Assembly: GCA_018260375.1 (NCBI GenBank)
Contig: JAGLBF010000034.1
Location: 1-20,122, forward strand
DNA length: 20,122 bases
Direction of reading: 5' to 3'
Origin: Deinococcus sp.
GTDB lineage: Bacteria > Deinococcota > Deinococci > Deinococcales > Deinococcaceae
The notes under the pieces are model-generated. The model did no database searches and was not told the origin of the DNA. It saw nothing but the letters and a program-made list of their open reading frames with translations. The position numbers and the translations under genes are program-made. Below, piece after piece: positions 1 to 6,691 of this stretch. Each line of letters starts with the position of its first letter. The first letter of the stretch is position 1.

Positions 1-163
1 TCAGTCATAGTTGGTTCAATCGTTTTCGGCGGCTTCTCATCCGGTGGGAGAAAAAGGCCGACTATTACATGGGTTTTGTCCAACTTGCCGCCTGCCTCAT
101 CATTTGGCGGAAAATCGCCCCACTAGCCCCACGACTTTCCGAATAGGCTTTATGCGCCCTTCC

Positions 164-712
164 CTATTGTAATTCCTGAAAGCGCCGGGCCAATTGCTGC
201 CAGGGCTCGAGTTGAAAGTGGCTATGCCCCAGCGGACTGGTAGAGGGCAGCACCCACACCTCTGCGCCTTCAAGCGCCTCAGGTTGCACGCCGTAAAGCA
301 GCTTACCTGTGGGCTTTACCAGCACCTCGCTGGCCCCGCGCTTGCTGGTAAACGCCACCACCTGCGGGCGGTAGTAGGCGATGCGGGCCCGCACCTCCTG
401 CGGCTCAAAGGCGCTGCTCGGCAAGGCTGCATCTACCCCCGAATGCTTTTTGGCCACGTCGGTCAGCCCGATGCCCAGCGCCAGCAGTTCGCGGTATTCT
501 GAGGGCGCAAACTGACGGGGGGTCAGCCCCACCTGGTGCAGCGTGGCCCAAAACTTGTTCATGGGGTTGGCATAATAAGCCCGCGCCGCCGCACTGATAC
601 GGCTGGGGGCCGTGCCAATCAGCACCAATTTGAGGCCAGGTTGCAACACGTCAGGCACCAGATGCCCCTCACCAGACGGCCTGGCAAGCTCAGCAGTAGC
701 TCGCATAGACAT
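164..712 (-). CDS. mug: Mismatch-specific uracil-DNA glycosylase (Mug/TDG family)
   Basis: This is a base-excision repair enzyme that removes uracil or thymine-type lesions from mismatched DNA. The protein shows LVLIGTAPSRIS near residues 30-40, aligned with the GINPG active-site loop of E. coli Mug, and VLPSTSPLGHSHF near the C terminus, the second family motif. The catalytic Asn of GINPG is replaced by Ala. This is known for the Deinococcus radiodurans enzyme, where an Asp was proposed as the catalytic residue; the Asp of GLTDVAKKH (about residue 85) is the likely equivalent here. A longer reading from 796 is open, but the start at 712 lies exactly 7 bases after a TACACT -10 box, fits a leaderless message and gives a family-sized 182-residue protein. 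The residues before it look unrelated. Another Met at 706 is possible. Confidence 0.88.
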   Translation of the reverse strand: MSMRATAELARPSGEGHLVPDVLQPGLKLVLIGTAPSRISAAARAYYANPMNKFWATLHQVGLTPRQFAPSEYRELLALGIGLTDVAKKHSGVDAALPSSAFEPQEVRARIAYYRPQVVAFTSKRGASEVLVKPTGKLLYGVQPEALEGAEVWVLPSTSPLGHSHFQLEPWQQLARRFQELQ

Positions 713-719
713 GCGGGGT

Positions 720-725
720 AGTGTA
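720..725 (-). promoter_or_regulatory. -10 box of leaderless mug promoter
   Basis: TACACT on the minus strand lies 7 bases before the ATG at 712. The spacing predicts transcription starting at or next to the A of the start codon. No convincing -35 box is seen at 16-18 bases. The same octamer TACACTAC precedes three other genes in this window at the same distance. Confidence 0.6.
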
Positions 726-830
726 GCGCTTGGGCCAAGCTGGGGGGGGCCAGATAGATGAGCTTGTCGCCAAGTAAGGCTCAAGGGCACTGTCACATGA
801 GCGTCAGGTCAGCGGCGCACAATAAGAAAC

Positions 831-1343
831 ATGAAGAGACTACTTTTAAGTGTATTGGGCCTGAGTGTTATGCTGACAGCCTGTGATGTTGAAGTAACGC
901 CGAGTTCGTCAGGCGCAAATATCTACCGTGACAGCCTCAATCTAACCAGCAATTATGCTGTAAATAACTTACCTTTTGAGGGTAAAAACTACACAGGTGA
1001 CGTTATCTGTGACAATGTTCTTACCAGTATGACCTATACTTTTAATTATATGGGCAATTTACACCATGTGAATCTGCGCCTGCGCGGAGACAAAACAGGT
1101 GTGATAACCCCTATCAACGACAATAACATCCAGGCTCAAATCAACAATGGTTATGGCAGTGTTCGATTTGTGGCCTATCCTAATTTGGTTCCGCTTAGTC
1201 TGCCTATTCAGACCCAGAGCATTGTGGTAAGCCCGAAAGTAATCGGCGCAACTTATGTAGAGATGCAGGCTGTAGATACCGCTGGTTATGCTACTGACTA
1301 TATCCCAAGCAACATGCTGCCCGTTATCGCTAACTGTGGCTAA
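831..1343 (+). CDS. Putative secreted lipoprotein, unknown function
   Basis: The 170-residue product begins with a basic and hydrophobic signal peptide (MKRLLLSVLGLSVML) ending in the lipobox LTAC, so Cys18 should be lipidated and the rest exported. No catalytic motif or known domain is recognised; the mature part is rich in Asn, Val and Tyr and looks beta-rich. Two further cysteines (in VICDNV and the C-terminal ANCG) could form a disulfide outside the cell. Codons are far more AT-rich than those of minC or mug on either side, suggesting acquisition or relaxed selection. The ATG lies 7 bases after CACAAT, a weak leaderless -10 candidate. A terminator follows, so the gene is probably monocistronic. 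The start and the lipoprotein nature are fairly certain; the function is not known. Confidence 0.75.
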   Translation: MKRLLLSVLGLSVMLTACDVEVTPSSSGANIYRDSLNLTSNYAVNNLPFEGKNYTGDVICDNVLTSMTYTFNYMGNLHHVNLRLRGDKTGVITPINDNNIQAQINNGYGSVRFVAYPNLVPLSLPIQTQSIVVSPKVIGATYVEMQAVDTAGYATDYIPSNMLPVIANCG

Positions 1344-1353
1344 ATCTTGTTGA

Positions 1354-1396
1354 CCTTGCCCCCCCCTCGCTGTGCCTGCGGCGGGGCAGGGTTTTT
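1354..1396 (+). terminator. Rho-independent terminator after the lipoprotein gene
   Basis: CCTTGCCCC at 1354-1362 pairs with GGGGCAGGG at 1383-1391 (9 bp with one G-T pair), followed directly by TTTTT at 1392-1396. It starts 11 bases after the lipoprotein stop codon and separates that gene from minC. Confidence 0.85.
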
Positions 1397-1439
1397 GTGC
1401 TGCATAGCCGCCAACGCCGTAACAGTAAAGTTGAGATGC

Positions 1440-1445
1440 TAAAGT
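1440..1445 (+). promoter_or_regulatory. Possible -10 box for minC
   Basis: TAAAGT lies 8 bases before the minC ATG, close to the leaderless spacing seen elsewhere in the window. No clear -35 box and no Shine-Dalgarno sequence are visible. Confidence 0.35.
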
Positions 1446-1453
1446 AGAGCCAT

Positions 1454-2266
1454 ATGAAGTTTCGTGGCACACTTGGCGGCCTTAATATTCAGCTTGGCAC
1501 TGACGACACGCCGCAGTCGGTGACACAGCCACTTCAAACGCGCCGCGCACTTCTAGCGAGCGGGGTGATTCTGGAAATAGATGTTGAAACCAGCCTCGCC
1601 ACACTAGACGCTGTACGCGGGGCGGTGGAACAAGCAGGTGGACATATCGTGCGGCTGCGTGCTCCGCGTGTGCCCGCTCCGCCGCCACGCCGCCGCTTGC
1701 CCACTGAAGACAGCGACGGCAACAGTGAGGGCAGTGGGGAGCAGAACATTCAGTATGAGGAAGCGGGCCACGACACCGCCGAGCAGTCTGCCGCCCCGGC
1801 AAGTGCCTCAGAAGACGCCAGCACCGAATCACCCGCACTGCCTAGTACGGCGCTGCCTCATACCGAGTTACCTGCTGAAGCACTGGATGTTGAGCCGCGC
1901 CGCCCCGAACCTGTGGTGCTAGCGGGCGGTATTCGCGCTGGCTTTCGCGGCGAGTATGCGGGCAGCGTGGTGGTGCTGGGCGACGTAAACCCTGGCTCCG
2001 AGCTTGTGGCGGGCGGCGACATTATTGTGCTGGGGTCACTGCGCGGCGTGGTACATGCGGGGGCCGACGGGCGCGAGGACGCGATTGTGTGGGCGCGTCC
2101 CATCGCCTCTACTCAGATACGCATTGCTGGCGCTGTCGCGCGTGCGCCGCAGGGCAACAGCCTAGGTTCTATGAAAAAACTGGGCAACACCCCCGAGGTC
2201 GCGCGGCTAAAAGAAGGCCAGATTGTCATTGAGCGCAGCAACACCCCGCCGATTGGCAGCCGCTGA
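1454..2266 (+). CDS. minC: Septum site-determining protein MinC
   Basis: MinC inhibits FtsZ polymerisation away from midcell and acts with MinD at the membrane. The C-terminal domain (about residues 152-262) is typical: GGIRAGFRGEYAGSVVVLGDVNPGSELVAGG and related strands show the glycine-rich beta-helix repeats that dimerise and bind MinD, ending in EVARLKEGQIVIE. The N-terminal 75 residues match the position of the FtsZ-binding domain but are less distinctive. Between them is a low-complexity linker of about 75 residues rich in Pro, Ala, Ser and Glu, longer than in most MinC proteins. minD and minE are not in the window. The upstream lipoprotein gene is separated by a terminator, so minC should have its own promoter. 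Confidence 0.88.
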   Translation: MKFRGTLGGLNIQLGTDDTPQSVTQPLQTRRALLASGVILEIDVETSLATLDAVRGAVEQAGGHIVRLRAPRVPAPPPRRRLPTEDSDGNSEGSGEQNIQYEEAGHDTAEQSAAPASASEDASTESPALPSTALPHTELPAEALDVEPRRPEPVVLAGGIRAGFRGEYAGSVVVLGDVNPGSELVAGGDIIVLGSLRGVVHAGADGREDAIVWARPIASTQIRIAGAVARAPQGNSLGSMKKLGNTPEVARLKEGQIVIERSNTPPIGSR

Positions 2267-2349
2267 GGTACTAGGGAAGGCGTATCTTTTCCCACGCACG
2301 TCTGCCCAGATTAAATAAGAAACGACCTGATTGAATCGGAATTTGAATG

Positions 2350-2371
2350 ATACGGATTCCGTTTAATTCGT
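2350..2371 (+). repeat. Possible remnant of the ATACGGA-end intergenic repeat
   Basis: ATACGGATTCCG at 2350-2361 is identical to the terminal 12 bases of the complete repeats at 19018 and 20083. The flanking bases TTGAATCGGAATTT (from 2331) resemble the internal TTGATTCGGAAGT of the same family. The rest of the element is not recognisable. Confidence 0.4.
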
Positions 2372-2379
2372 TGTACTCT

Positions 2380-2410
2380 GTTTGCCCTAGTTGCCCGACC
2401 TATGGCAAAC
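2380..2410 (+). other. Inverted repeat in the minC downstream gap
   Basis: GTTTGCC at 2380-2386 and GGCAAAC at 2404-2410 form a perfect 7-bp inverted repeat around a 17-base spacer. There is no T run, so it is not an intrinsic terminator. It could be an operator or an RNA hairpin; nothing identifies a binding protein. Confidence 0.45.
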
Positions 2411-2479
2411 TAAGAAGATACACTTATAACTAATTTTCCGGAATGCTTATGAGTAGGCTGCAATCAGAACTGGAAACCC

Positions 2480-2530
2480 TGCAAAAACTGAGCAGCCCGC
2501 CATTGTGCTTACAAATCGGGGTTTTTTATT
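2480..2530 (+). terminator. Possible plus-strand terminator
   Basis: Within this span an imperfect hairpin (CCCG paired with CGGG, with an inner TTGT/ACAA stem and a GCTT loop) is followed by GTTTTTTATT at 2520-2529. It could end minC transcripts or a short transcript from the gap. It overlaps the end of a 31-codon ORF starting at 2449. Confidence 0.5.
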
Positions 2531-2551
2531 GGCACCTGCTCTAGTTCTGTT

Positions 2552-3268
2552 TTATTCAGGCTTGTACAAAAAGCGCCCACATGAAGGGCATTTGACTGGC
2601 GGCAACTGTCCTGAGGCGGCACGCTGTTGAATGTTGACGGGCAACTGTACATTGCAGCCCATGCAGCGCCCCGCCGAGTACGACACGATGCCCACACCTT
2701 TTTTGCCTTTGCGGATTTGGTCATATTCTTTGAGCAGGCGCGGCTCTATCTGGCTTGCTAGGGCCGAGCGATCGGCACGCAGCTGTTCACCCTGGGCGCG
2801 CAGGGCCACCAGGCGGGCTTCATCCTCGTCTTCCAAGCGGCTGAGTTCGGGGCGTAGGGCCTTGTGCTCGCTGCGGGCCGCTTGCGACGCTTCCCTAAGG
2901 GCCTTTTGACGGTCGTACAGCGGCGCTAAGCTCTCTTGATAGTCAGTGACACGCTCAGCAAGCTGCTGAATCACATTTTCGTACTGCGACTGCAACTTGG
3001 CGTTGGTGGCATTGCGCTCTTGCTCGGCCTTGTTGCGGGCCTGTTGCTCCTGACTGGTCGCCAGGTCTAGTTCAAGCTGGCGTATCTGGCGCTCTACGCG
3101 CTCCAGTTCTATTTCCTGGTCTTCCAGACGGTTATTGATGGTGTCTTGCTGCTGGCGCACACCACGCAATTCTTCAGAAATCTGACCTTCTTGGTCACGC
3201 AGCGCATCTAGTTTGAGGTCTAGTTGCTGGGCTTCAAAAAGGTGTTGGAGTTGTCCGCTGTCACTCAT
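2552..3268 (-). CDS. Coiled-coil protein with C-terminal C4 zinc ribbon
   Basis: The 238-residue protein is a long charged helix-forming segment (about residues 5-175, rich in Glu, Gln, Arg and Leu, strongly coiled-coil) followed by a zinc ribbon with two CxxC pairs, CMGC and CPSC, near the C terminus. This architecture is that of the widespread C4-type zinc-ribbon family (HP0958/CT398-like), members of which have been linked to nucleic-acid binding or motility-factor chaperoning. No specific role can be assigned here. The start at 3268 is chosen because its ATG lies 7 bases after a TACACT box; a longer reading to 3337 adds a non-conserved His-rich stretch. It is downstream of nth with an 84-base gap and has its own promoter. 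Confidence 0.8.
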   Translation of the reverse strand: MSDSGQLQHLFEAQQLDLKLDALRDQEGQISEELRGVRQQQDTINNRLEDQEIELERVERQIRQLELDLATSQEQQARNKAEQERNATNAKLQSQYENVIQQLAERVTDYQESLAPLYDRQKALREASQAARSEHKALRPELSRLEDEDEARLVALRAQGEQLRADRSALASQIEPRLLKEYDQIRKGKKGVGIVSYSAGRCMGCNVQLPVNIQQRAASGQLPPVKCPSCGRFLYKPE

Positions 3269-3275
3269 CGTCTGT

Positions 3276-3281
3276 AGTGTA
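3276..3281 (-). promoter_or_regulatory. -10 box of leaderless zinc-ribbon gene promoter
   Basis: TACACT followed by ACAGACG and then ATG on the minus strand: the -10 box is 7 bases from the start codon. It supports the start at 3268. No clear -35 is seen. Confidence 0.6.
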
Positions 3282-3352
3282 CCCCTTGCGCGGGGGCAGT
3301 GGGGCAAATGACCAAAATGTAAATGTCGTTGGTTCATGCCGTTGGTTACAGA

Positions 3353-4057
3353 TTAATCGCTCTTCTCTACCCCAACGCGCGGACACACCACGCTCAGCAC
3401 ACAGCCCGAACAGTGGGGCTTGCGGGCCAGGCACACCCGCCGCCCGTGCAAGATAAGGGCGTGGTGCAAAAACACCCACTGATCAGCGGGAAAGAGACGC
3501 TGCAAATCGGTTTCTACCTTGTCAGGGTTGGTATTGCTGCTCAGCCCCAGGCGGCGGGCTAGGCGGCCCACATGGGTATCAACGGCAATGGCTTGATAGC
3601 CGTAGGCATTACTCAGCACCACATTGGCGGTTTTGCGGCCTGCACCGGCCAGGGCCACGATGGCGTCAAAGTCATTGGGCACTTGTCCGGCGTGCCGCGT
3701 GAGCAGTTGGCCCGCAAGCGTAACCAGGTTTTTGGCCTTATTGCGGTACAGGCCGATGGTTTTTATAAGCACTTCTACGTCTTCTGTTCGCGCCTGGGCG
3801 AGCGCTGCCGCATCAGGGTAGACGGCAAACAGCGCGGGTGTAGCGGCGTTCACACTTTTGTCGGTGGCCTGCGCCGACAGCACAGTGGCGACCAGCAGCT
3901 GAAAGGGGTTGTCGTAGTGCAGCTCGGTGCGGGCCTCTGGGTAGGTTTGGCGCAGCAGGGCAAGAACGGCCTCAGCGCGGTTAGACAGTGCAGGGGATGA
4001 AGACAGTGCAGGGGACGAGGAGTCAGATAGATGTTTGGCCAGAGGATCGTGCGGCAT
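3353..4057 (-). CDS. nth: Endonuclease III (DNA glycosylase/AP lyase)
   Basis: This base-excision repair enzyme removes oxidised pyrimidines and cleaves the abasic site. The 234-residue protein has the helix-hairpin-helix LAGAGRKTANVVLSNA (about 136-151) with the catalytic Lys142, the catalytic Asp160 in AVDTHVGR, and a [4Fe-4S] cluster motif C-x6-C-x2-C-x5-C at Cys209, 216, 219 and 225. The hairpin has LAGAG where LPGVG is usual, a mild variation. Its ATG overlaps the TAA of the upstream membrane protein by one base (TAATG), so the two are probably co-transcribed and translationally coupled. The N terminus carries a duplicated 18-bp unit encoding SSPALS twice, lying before the conserved fold; the first 25 residues are therefore probably dispensable. 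Confidence 0.95.
   Translation of the reverse strand: MPHDPLAKHLSDSSSPALSSSPALSNRAEAVLALLRQTYPEARTELHYDNPFQLLVATVLSAQATDKSVNAATPALFAVYPDAAALAQARTEDVEVLIKTIGLYRNKAKNLVTLAGQLLTRHAGQVPNDFDAIVALAGAGRKTANVVLSNAYGYQAIAVDTHVGRLARRLGLSSNTNPDKVETDLQRLFPADQWVFLHHALILHGRRVCLARKPHCSGCVLSVVCPRVGVEKSD
3984..4019 (-). repeat. 18-bp tandem duplication in the nth N terminus
   Basis: Two copies of an 18-bp unit (3984-4001 and 4002-4019, differing at about two positions) lie in frame in nth and encode a doubled Ser-Ser-Pro-Ala-Leu-Ser. Confidence 0.85.
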
Positions 4058-4518
4058 TATTCACCTGCCTCAGCAGTGGGGGCGTCACCCAAGCGGCGGC
4101 ATTGCAGCTGCCCACTGATCATCAGCGCCCTGACCTGCTCTTGGGTGGGCCAGTTGCCAACAAGTTGCAGGCCAGGCGGCACATACAGCGTAGAACTAGT
4201 CAGGCGGTAATGGCCACCCTGCGGCGCGGCGTGCACCACACAAGCCGCGTCAAGCACACTGAGGCTCACCGTAGCGTTGCTCTGGCCCCGCTGGGGGTCG
4301 TACCAGCTGATCACACGCTCTTCGGGCGCGCCGTTCAAGCCCTCTAGCACACGCGCCGAGACTTCTTGCCCGTGCAAGGCCACCGTCACCGACACCAGCA
4401 CCGGCAGCAGCCCCGCCAGCAACCATATACGCAGCGGATGACCCACGACAGGCCGCCGCAGCAGCAGCAACAGCGCTATAGACATCACTCCAGTGACCGC
4501 CAAAAAAAACAAGCTCAC
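4057..4518 (-). CDS. Small membrane protein, unknown function
   Basis: The 153-residue product has two predicted membrane helices at about residues 1-20 (MSLFFLAVTGVMSIALLLLL) and 30-48 (IWLLAGLLPVLVSVTVAL), then a ~100-residue soluble part likely on the outer face. No domain is recognised. A GTG start at 4518 is chosen over the longer TTG reading at 4545 because TACACT lies exactly 7 bases before this GTG, and that -10 would otherwise be inside the coding region. The stop codon overlaps the nth start by one base, making a two-gene operon with a repair gene; this is not evidence of a shared function. Function unknown. Confidence 0.65.
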   Translation of the reverse strand: MSLFFLAVTGVMSIALLLLLRRPVVGHPLRIWLLAGLLPVLVSVTVALHGQEVSARVLEGLNGAPEERVISWYDPQRGQSNATVSLSVLDAACVVHAAPQGGHYRLTSSTLYVPPGLQLVGNWPTQEQVRALMISGQLQCRRLGDAPTAEAGE

Positions 4519-4525
4519 ACCCAGT

Positions 4526-4531
4526 AGTGTA
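4526..4531 (-). promoter_or_regulatory. -10 box of leaderless promoter for the membrane protein-nth operon
   Basis: TACACT-ACTGGGT-GTG on the minus strand: 7 bases separate the box from the GTG at 4518. This implies a leaderless message beginning with GTG and reading into nth. Confidence 0.55.
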
Positions 4532-4550
4532 GCGGCAAAGGGCAAAGGTG

Positions 4551-4626
4551 CACGGATATGGTGCAGGCGGCGCTTCTAGGCTGTAGTGGAGTCTGAGGCT
4601 ATAGTGGGGGGCTGTAGTGGAGTGAC
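4551..4626 (-). repeat. Decayed copy of the dispersed repeat with a short tandem expansion
   Basis: The plus-strand segment 4551-4592 aligns well with the middle-to-right part of the repeat at 19018-19153: both contain CAGGCGGCGCTT followed by a CTGTAGTGGA block. The CTGTAGTGGA block is then repeated about three times with changes (from 4579, 4597 and 4610) up to about 4626. It lies between the ParB-like gene and the membrane-protein gene. Confidence 0.55.
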
Positions 4627-4650
4627 GCGAAATGCGTAGTACCCTCTCTC

Positions 4651-5574
4651 TCAACCATTCAGCCTTGCCGTTTGGCCTTGCCAAGCGAGCTGCAAGCGAG
4701 TGGCCACGCGGCGGTGTAGTCTGGGGGCGTGGTGGCGGGCAAAGTCCAGGGTGGCGGCTTCACTGCCGACGTCATGGCCTTCTTTTTCGCTTAAAAAATA
4801 GCGGTGATCCATAATCCACAGGTACAAGTCGGCCTCGGTGCGCCCTGGAAAGCGGTGCATCACCTCATGGTGTCTGATGTTTTCTACGATACGGCTATAC
4901 AAACGGCGATACCAGCTTTCTACCGCTTCTGGCCAGGTGACCGGGCAGCTGCGGCCGGGTCTGCGGTCAAGGTAGTACTGCCGCGCACGGATGTGCTCTA
5001 GCAGCTTAGCGTAGCGCCCAGGTGTCGTAAACAAAATATCGTCATGCGGCAAAAGCGTATGAAGGCCTGTAGCACGCAAAAAATGGGCGTATTCGCCTTT
5101 AATAATCATCTGGTGCAGGCTGTCGCCTTTTTCGGGTGGCACGCTGACATTCAGCTCTATGATGCTGGCGTCTATGTACTTTTGGCCTCGGCGCCGCGCT
5201 ACTGACACGCGGTGATTGCCGTCTTTGACAAAGTACAACTCGCCCACCTTGTAGACCTGTATAGGCGGCAACTCTTTACCCTGTAGCTGCGCTGTACAGA
5301 TATTGACCCAGCGCTCATCAAGGTGCTTTTCGCGGGGCAGATAGTAGCGGTCAAACTCGCGGTAACGATCTACCGAGCCGGTAATTTTATCTAAAAGTAT
5401 GGCCTGTACGCCGCGCTGATACTCGCCTTCGGGTGCCAGGTAGCGTACCCACTCAAAGGGCGTAAGCTGAGTGTGCATGCCGCGCACCGCATCCAGCATG
5501 GTATGTAGTTCGGCCAGCAGCCGCGCACGCCCCACCTCGTGCTTGGCTTGGTCTAATGGTAAGCCGCTCATCAT
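4651..5574 (-). CDS. Protein with ParB-like nuclease-fold domain, unknown function
   Basis: The 307-residue product contains PPIQVYKVGELYFVKDG followed by NHRVSVARRRGQ, the ParB/Srx-type motif (a variable, a strand, then D/E-G-x-H-R). It is followed by a ~190-residue helical region rich in His, Arg and aromatic residues that I do not recognise. The central helix-turn-helix and C-terminal dimer domain of chromosome-partition ParB are not apparent and no parA gene is adjacent, so it is not a segregation ParB. Similar proteins are often labelled transcriptional regulators without proof. The start at 5574 is chosen over a TTG at 5646 because AGGGGG precedes it; an alternative ATG follows immediately at 5571 and has better spacing from that ribosome binding site. 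It is transcribed divergently from the SIS-like gene. Confidence 0.6.
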   Translation of the reverse strand: MMSGLPLDQAKHEVGRARLLAELHTMLDAVRGMHTQLTPFEWVRYLAPEGEYQRGVQAILLDKITGSVDRYREFDRYYLPREKHLDERWVNICTAQLQGKELPPIQVYKVGELYFVKDGNHRVSVARRRGQKYIDASIIELNVSVPPEKGDSLHQMIIKGEYAHFLRATGLHTLLPHDDILFTTPGRYAKLLEHIRARQYYLDRRPGRSCPVTWPEAVESWYRRLYSRIVENIRHHEVMHRFPGRTEADLYLWIMDHRYFLSEKEGHDVGSEAATLDFARHHAPRLHRRVATRLQLAWQGQTARLNG

Positions 5575-5656
5575 TGCCCCCTGATACGGCCTGTAAGCGG
5601 TATAGAATAGGCCGCTCTGAGAGGCAGTATAGCTGACGGGTGACAAGAGAAGGCCA

Positions 5657-5684
5657 GCAGTCAGGTGGCGGCAGTCAGGTGGCG
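5657..5684. repeat. Perfect 14-bp tandem duplication
   Basis: GCAGTCAGGTGGCG occurs twice head to tail in the divergent gap between the ParB-like gene and the SIS-like gene, where both promoters should lie. Confidence 0.9.
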
Positions 5685-5749
5685 AAGGTAAAAACCCTCA
5701 AGTGCTCTCCCCCCTTGTACTCCCTGACCGAACATGGCACGGTAAAGCC

Positions 5750-6691
5750 ATGACTTCTACACCTTCTTCCTTCTCCCGTACCCTCGCTGCTGAGTTGCTG
5801 AACCTGCCTCATAGCTACCAAGGCCCCCAGAAGCCGCTGACTGCGCCGTACGCCGTGTTGGGGCTGGGGCAGGCCCACGCCGCGCAGCAACTGATGGGGC
5901 TGCTGGTGACGCGCACACTGGCCCAAGAAGGCACGCAGATTATCCTAGAAAGCCCTGAGACAGCGGCAGAAGCAAAGGACTACGCGGCGCTGGCTGAACT
6001 CAGCGGAGCAGCAGTGGTACGGGCGGGGTTTTTACAGCCTGGACGCCCCCACACGGGCCTGGATTTTCTGGCGCCTGCAGGTGTACTGGCCACCTATCAC
6101 CTGGCGCAGTACGCGGCCTATGTCACGGGCCACAGCGCTGAGGCCCTACAGGCCGAAACCCTGCTGGGCGAACTGGCCAAGCGCTGCCACCCCGACGAGG
6201 AAAATAACCCCGCCCGCGCCCTGGCCTGGACACTGTGGAGCCGCACGGCCCTGCTGTTTGCCGACAGCGAGTATCAGGGGTTGCTGGGCATCTGGCAGGG
6301 GCTGCTGGCCCGTGTGGGCAAGTCGCTGAGCATCGTGGTGGCAGATGAGCCGCTGCTGGTCGTCACAGGCGCCTTTGAAGGCCAGCGCGAACGCGGCGAC
6401 GAAAAAGTGGCCCTGCTGCTGGGCGAAACGACGCCAGAGCTAGAGCTGGTGCGCGAAATACTCCAAAGCCGCATTGATGAGGTGGTCGATGTGCCTTTTG
6501 TGGACGGCTCAGACGGCTACGCGGGCAGCCTGGCCCTGTGGTATTTCGGCGTGTGGACGGCCTATTACCTAGCAGAGCGCCACGCTGCCGCCAACCAGAA
6601 CACCACCGCCGAAGACAGCCCCGCCCTGCGCGAAGTGCTGCGGGTACTGAGCGGCGAGGATGACGACAAGGGCAGTAACCTAGAAGCGTAA
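5750..6691 (+). CDS. Putative sugar-isomerase-like (SIS/PGI-like) protein
   Basis: The 313-residue product has an alternating helix-strand layout. AVLGLGQAHAAQQLMGLL near the N terminus looks like a glycine-rich phosphosugar-binding strand-loop-helix, and a second half contains LSIVVADEPLLVVTGAFEGQRERGDEKVALLLGE, reminiscent of the C-terminal half of bacterial bifunctional phosphoglucose/phosphomannose isomerases. I recall PGI-like proteins of this kind in Thermus and Deinococcus, but catalytic residues cannot be confirmed by eye and it may not be an isomerase. The reading frame extends back to a GTG at 5702; the ATG at 5750 is preferred, although no clear ribosome binding site is seen before either. 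The TAA stop shares its last base with the start of a dispersed repeat, so the repeat may have reshaped the 3' end. Confidence 0.45.
   Translation: MTSTPSSFSRTLAAELLNLPHSYQGPQKPLTAPYAVLGLGQAHAAQQLMGLLVTRTLAQEGTQIILESPETAAEAKDYAALAELSGAAVVRAGFLQPGRPHTGLDFLAPAGVLATYHLAQYAAYVTGHSAEALQAETLLGELAKRCHPDEENNPARALAWTLWSRTALLFADSEYQGLLGIWQGLLARVGKSLSIVVADEPLLVVTGAFEGQRERGDEKVALLLGETTPELELVREILQSRIDEVVDVPFVDGSDGYAGSLALWYFGVWTAYYLAERHAAANQNTTAEDSPALREVLRVLSGEDDDKGSNLEA

Noticed and set aside
1..163. Possible gene end at the left edge
   Set aside because: No coding reading with recognisable sequence; nothing could be supported in these bases.
4651..5574. Chromosome-partition ParB and a nearby replication origin
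   Set aside because: No ParB helix-turn-helix, no ParA, no parS-like 16-bp palindrome noticed, and no dnaA or gidB genes.
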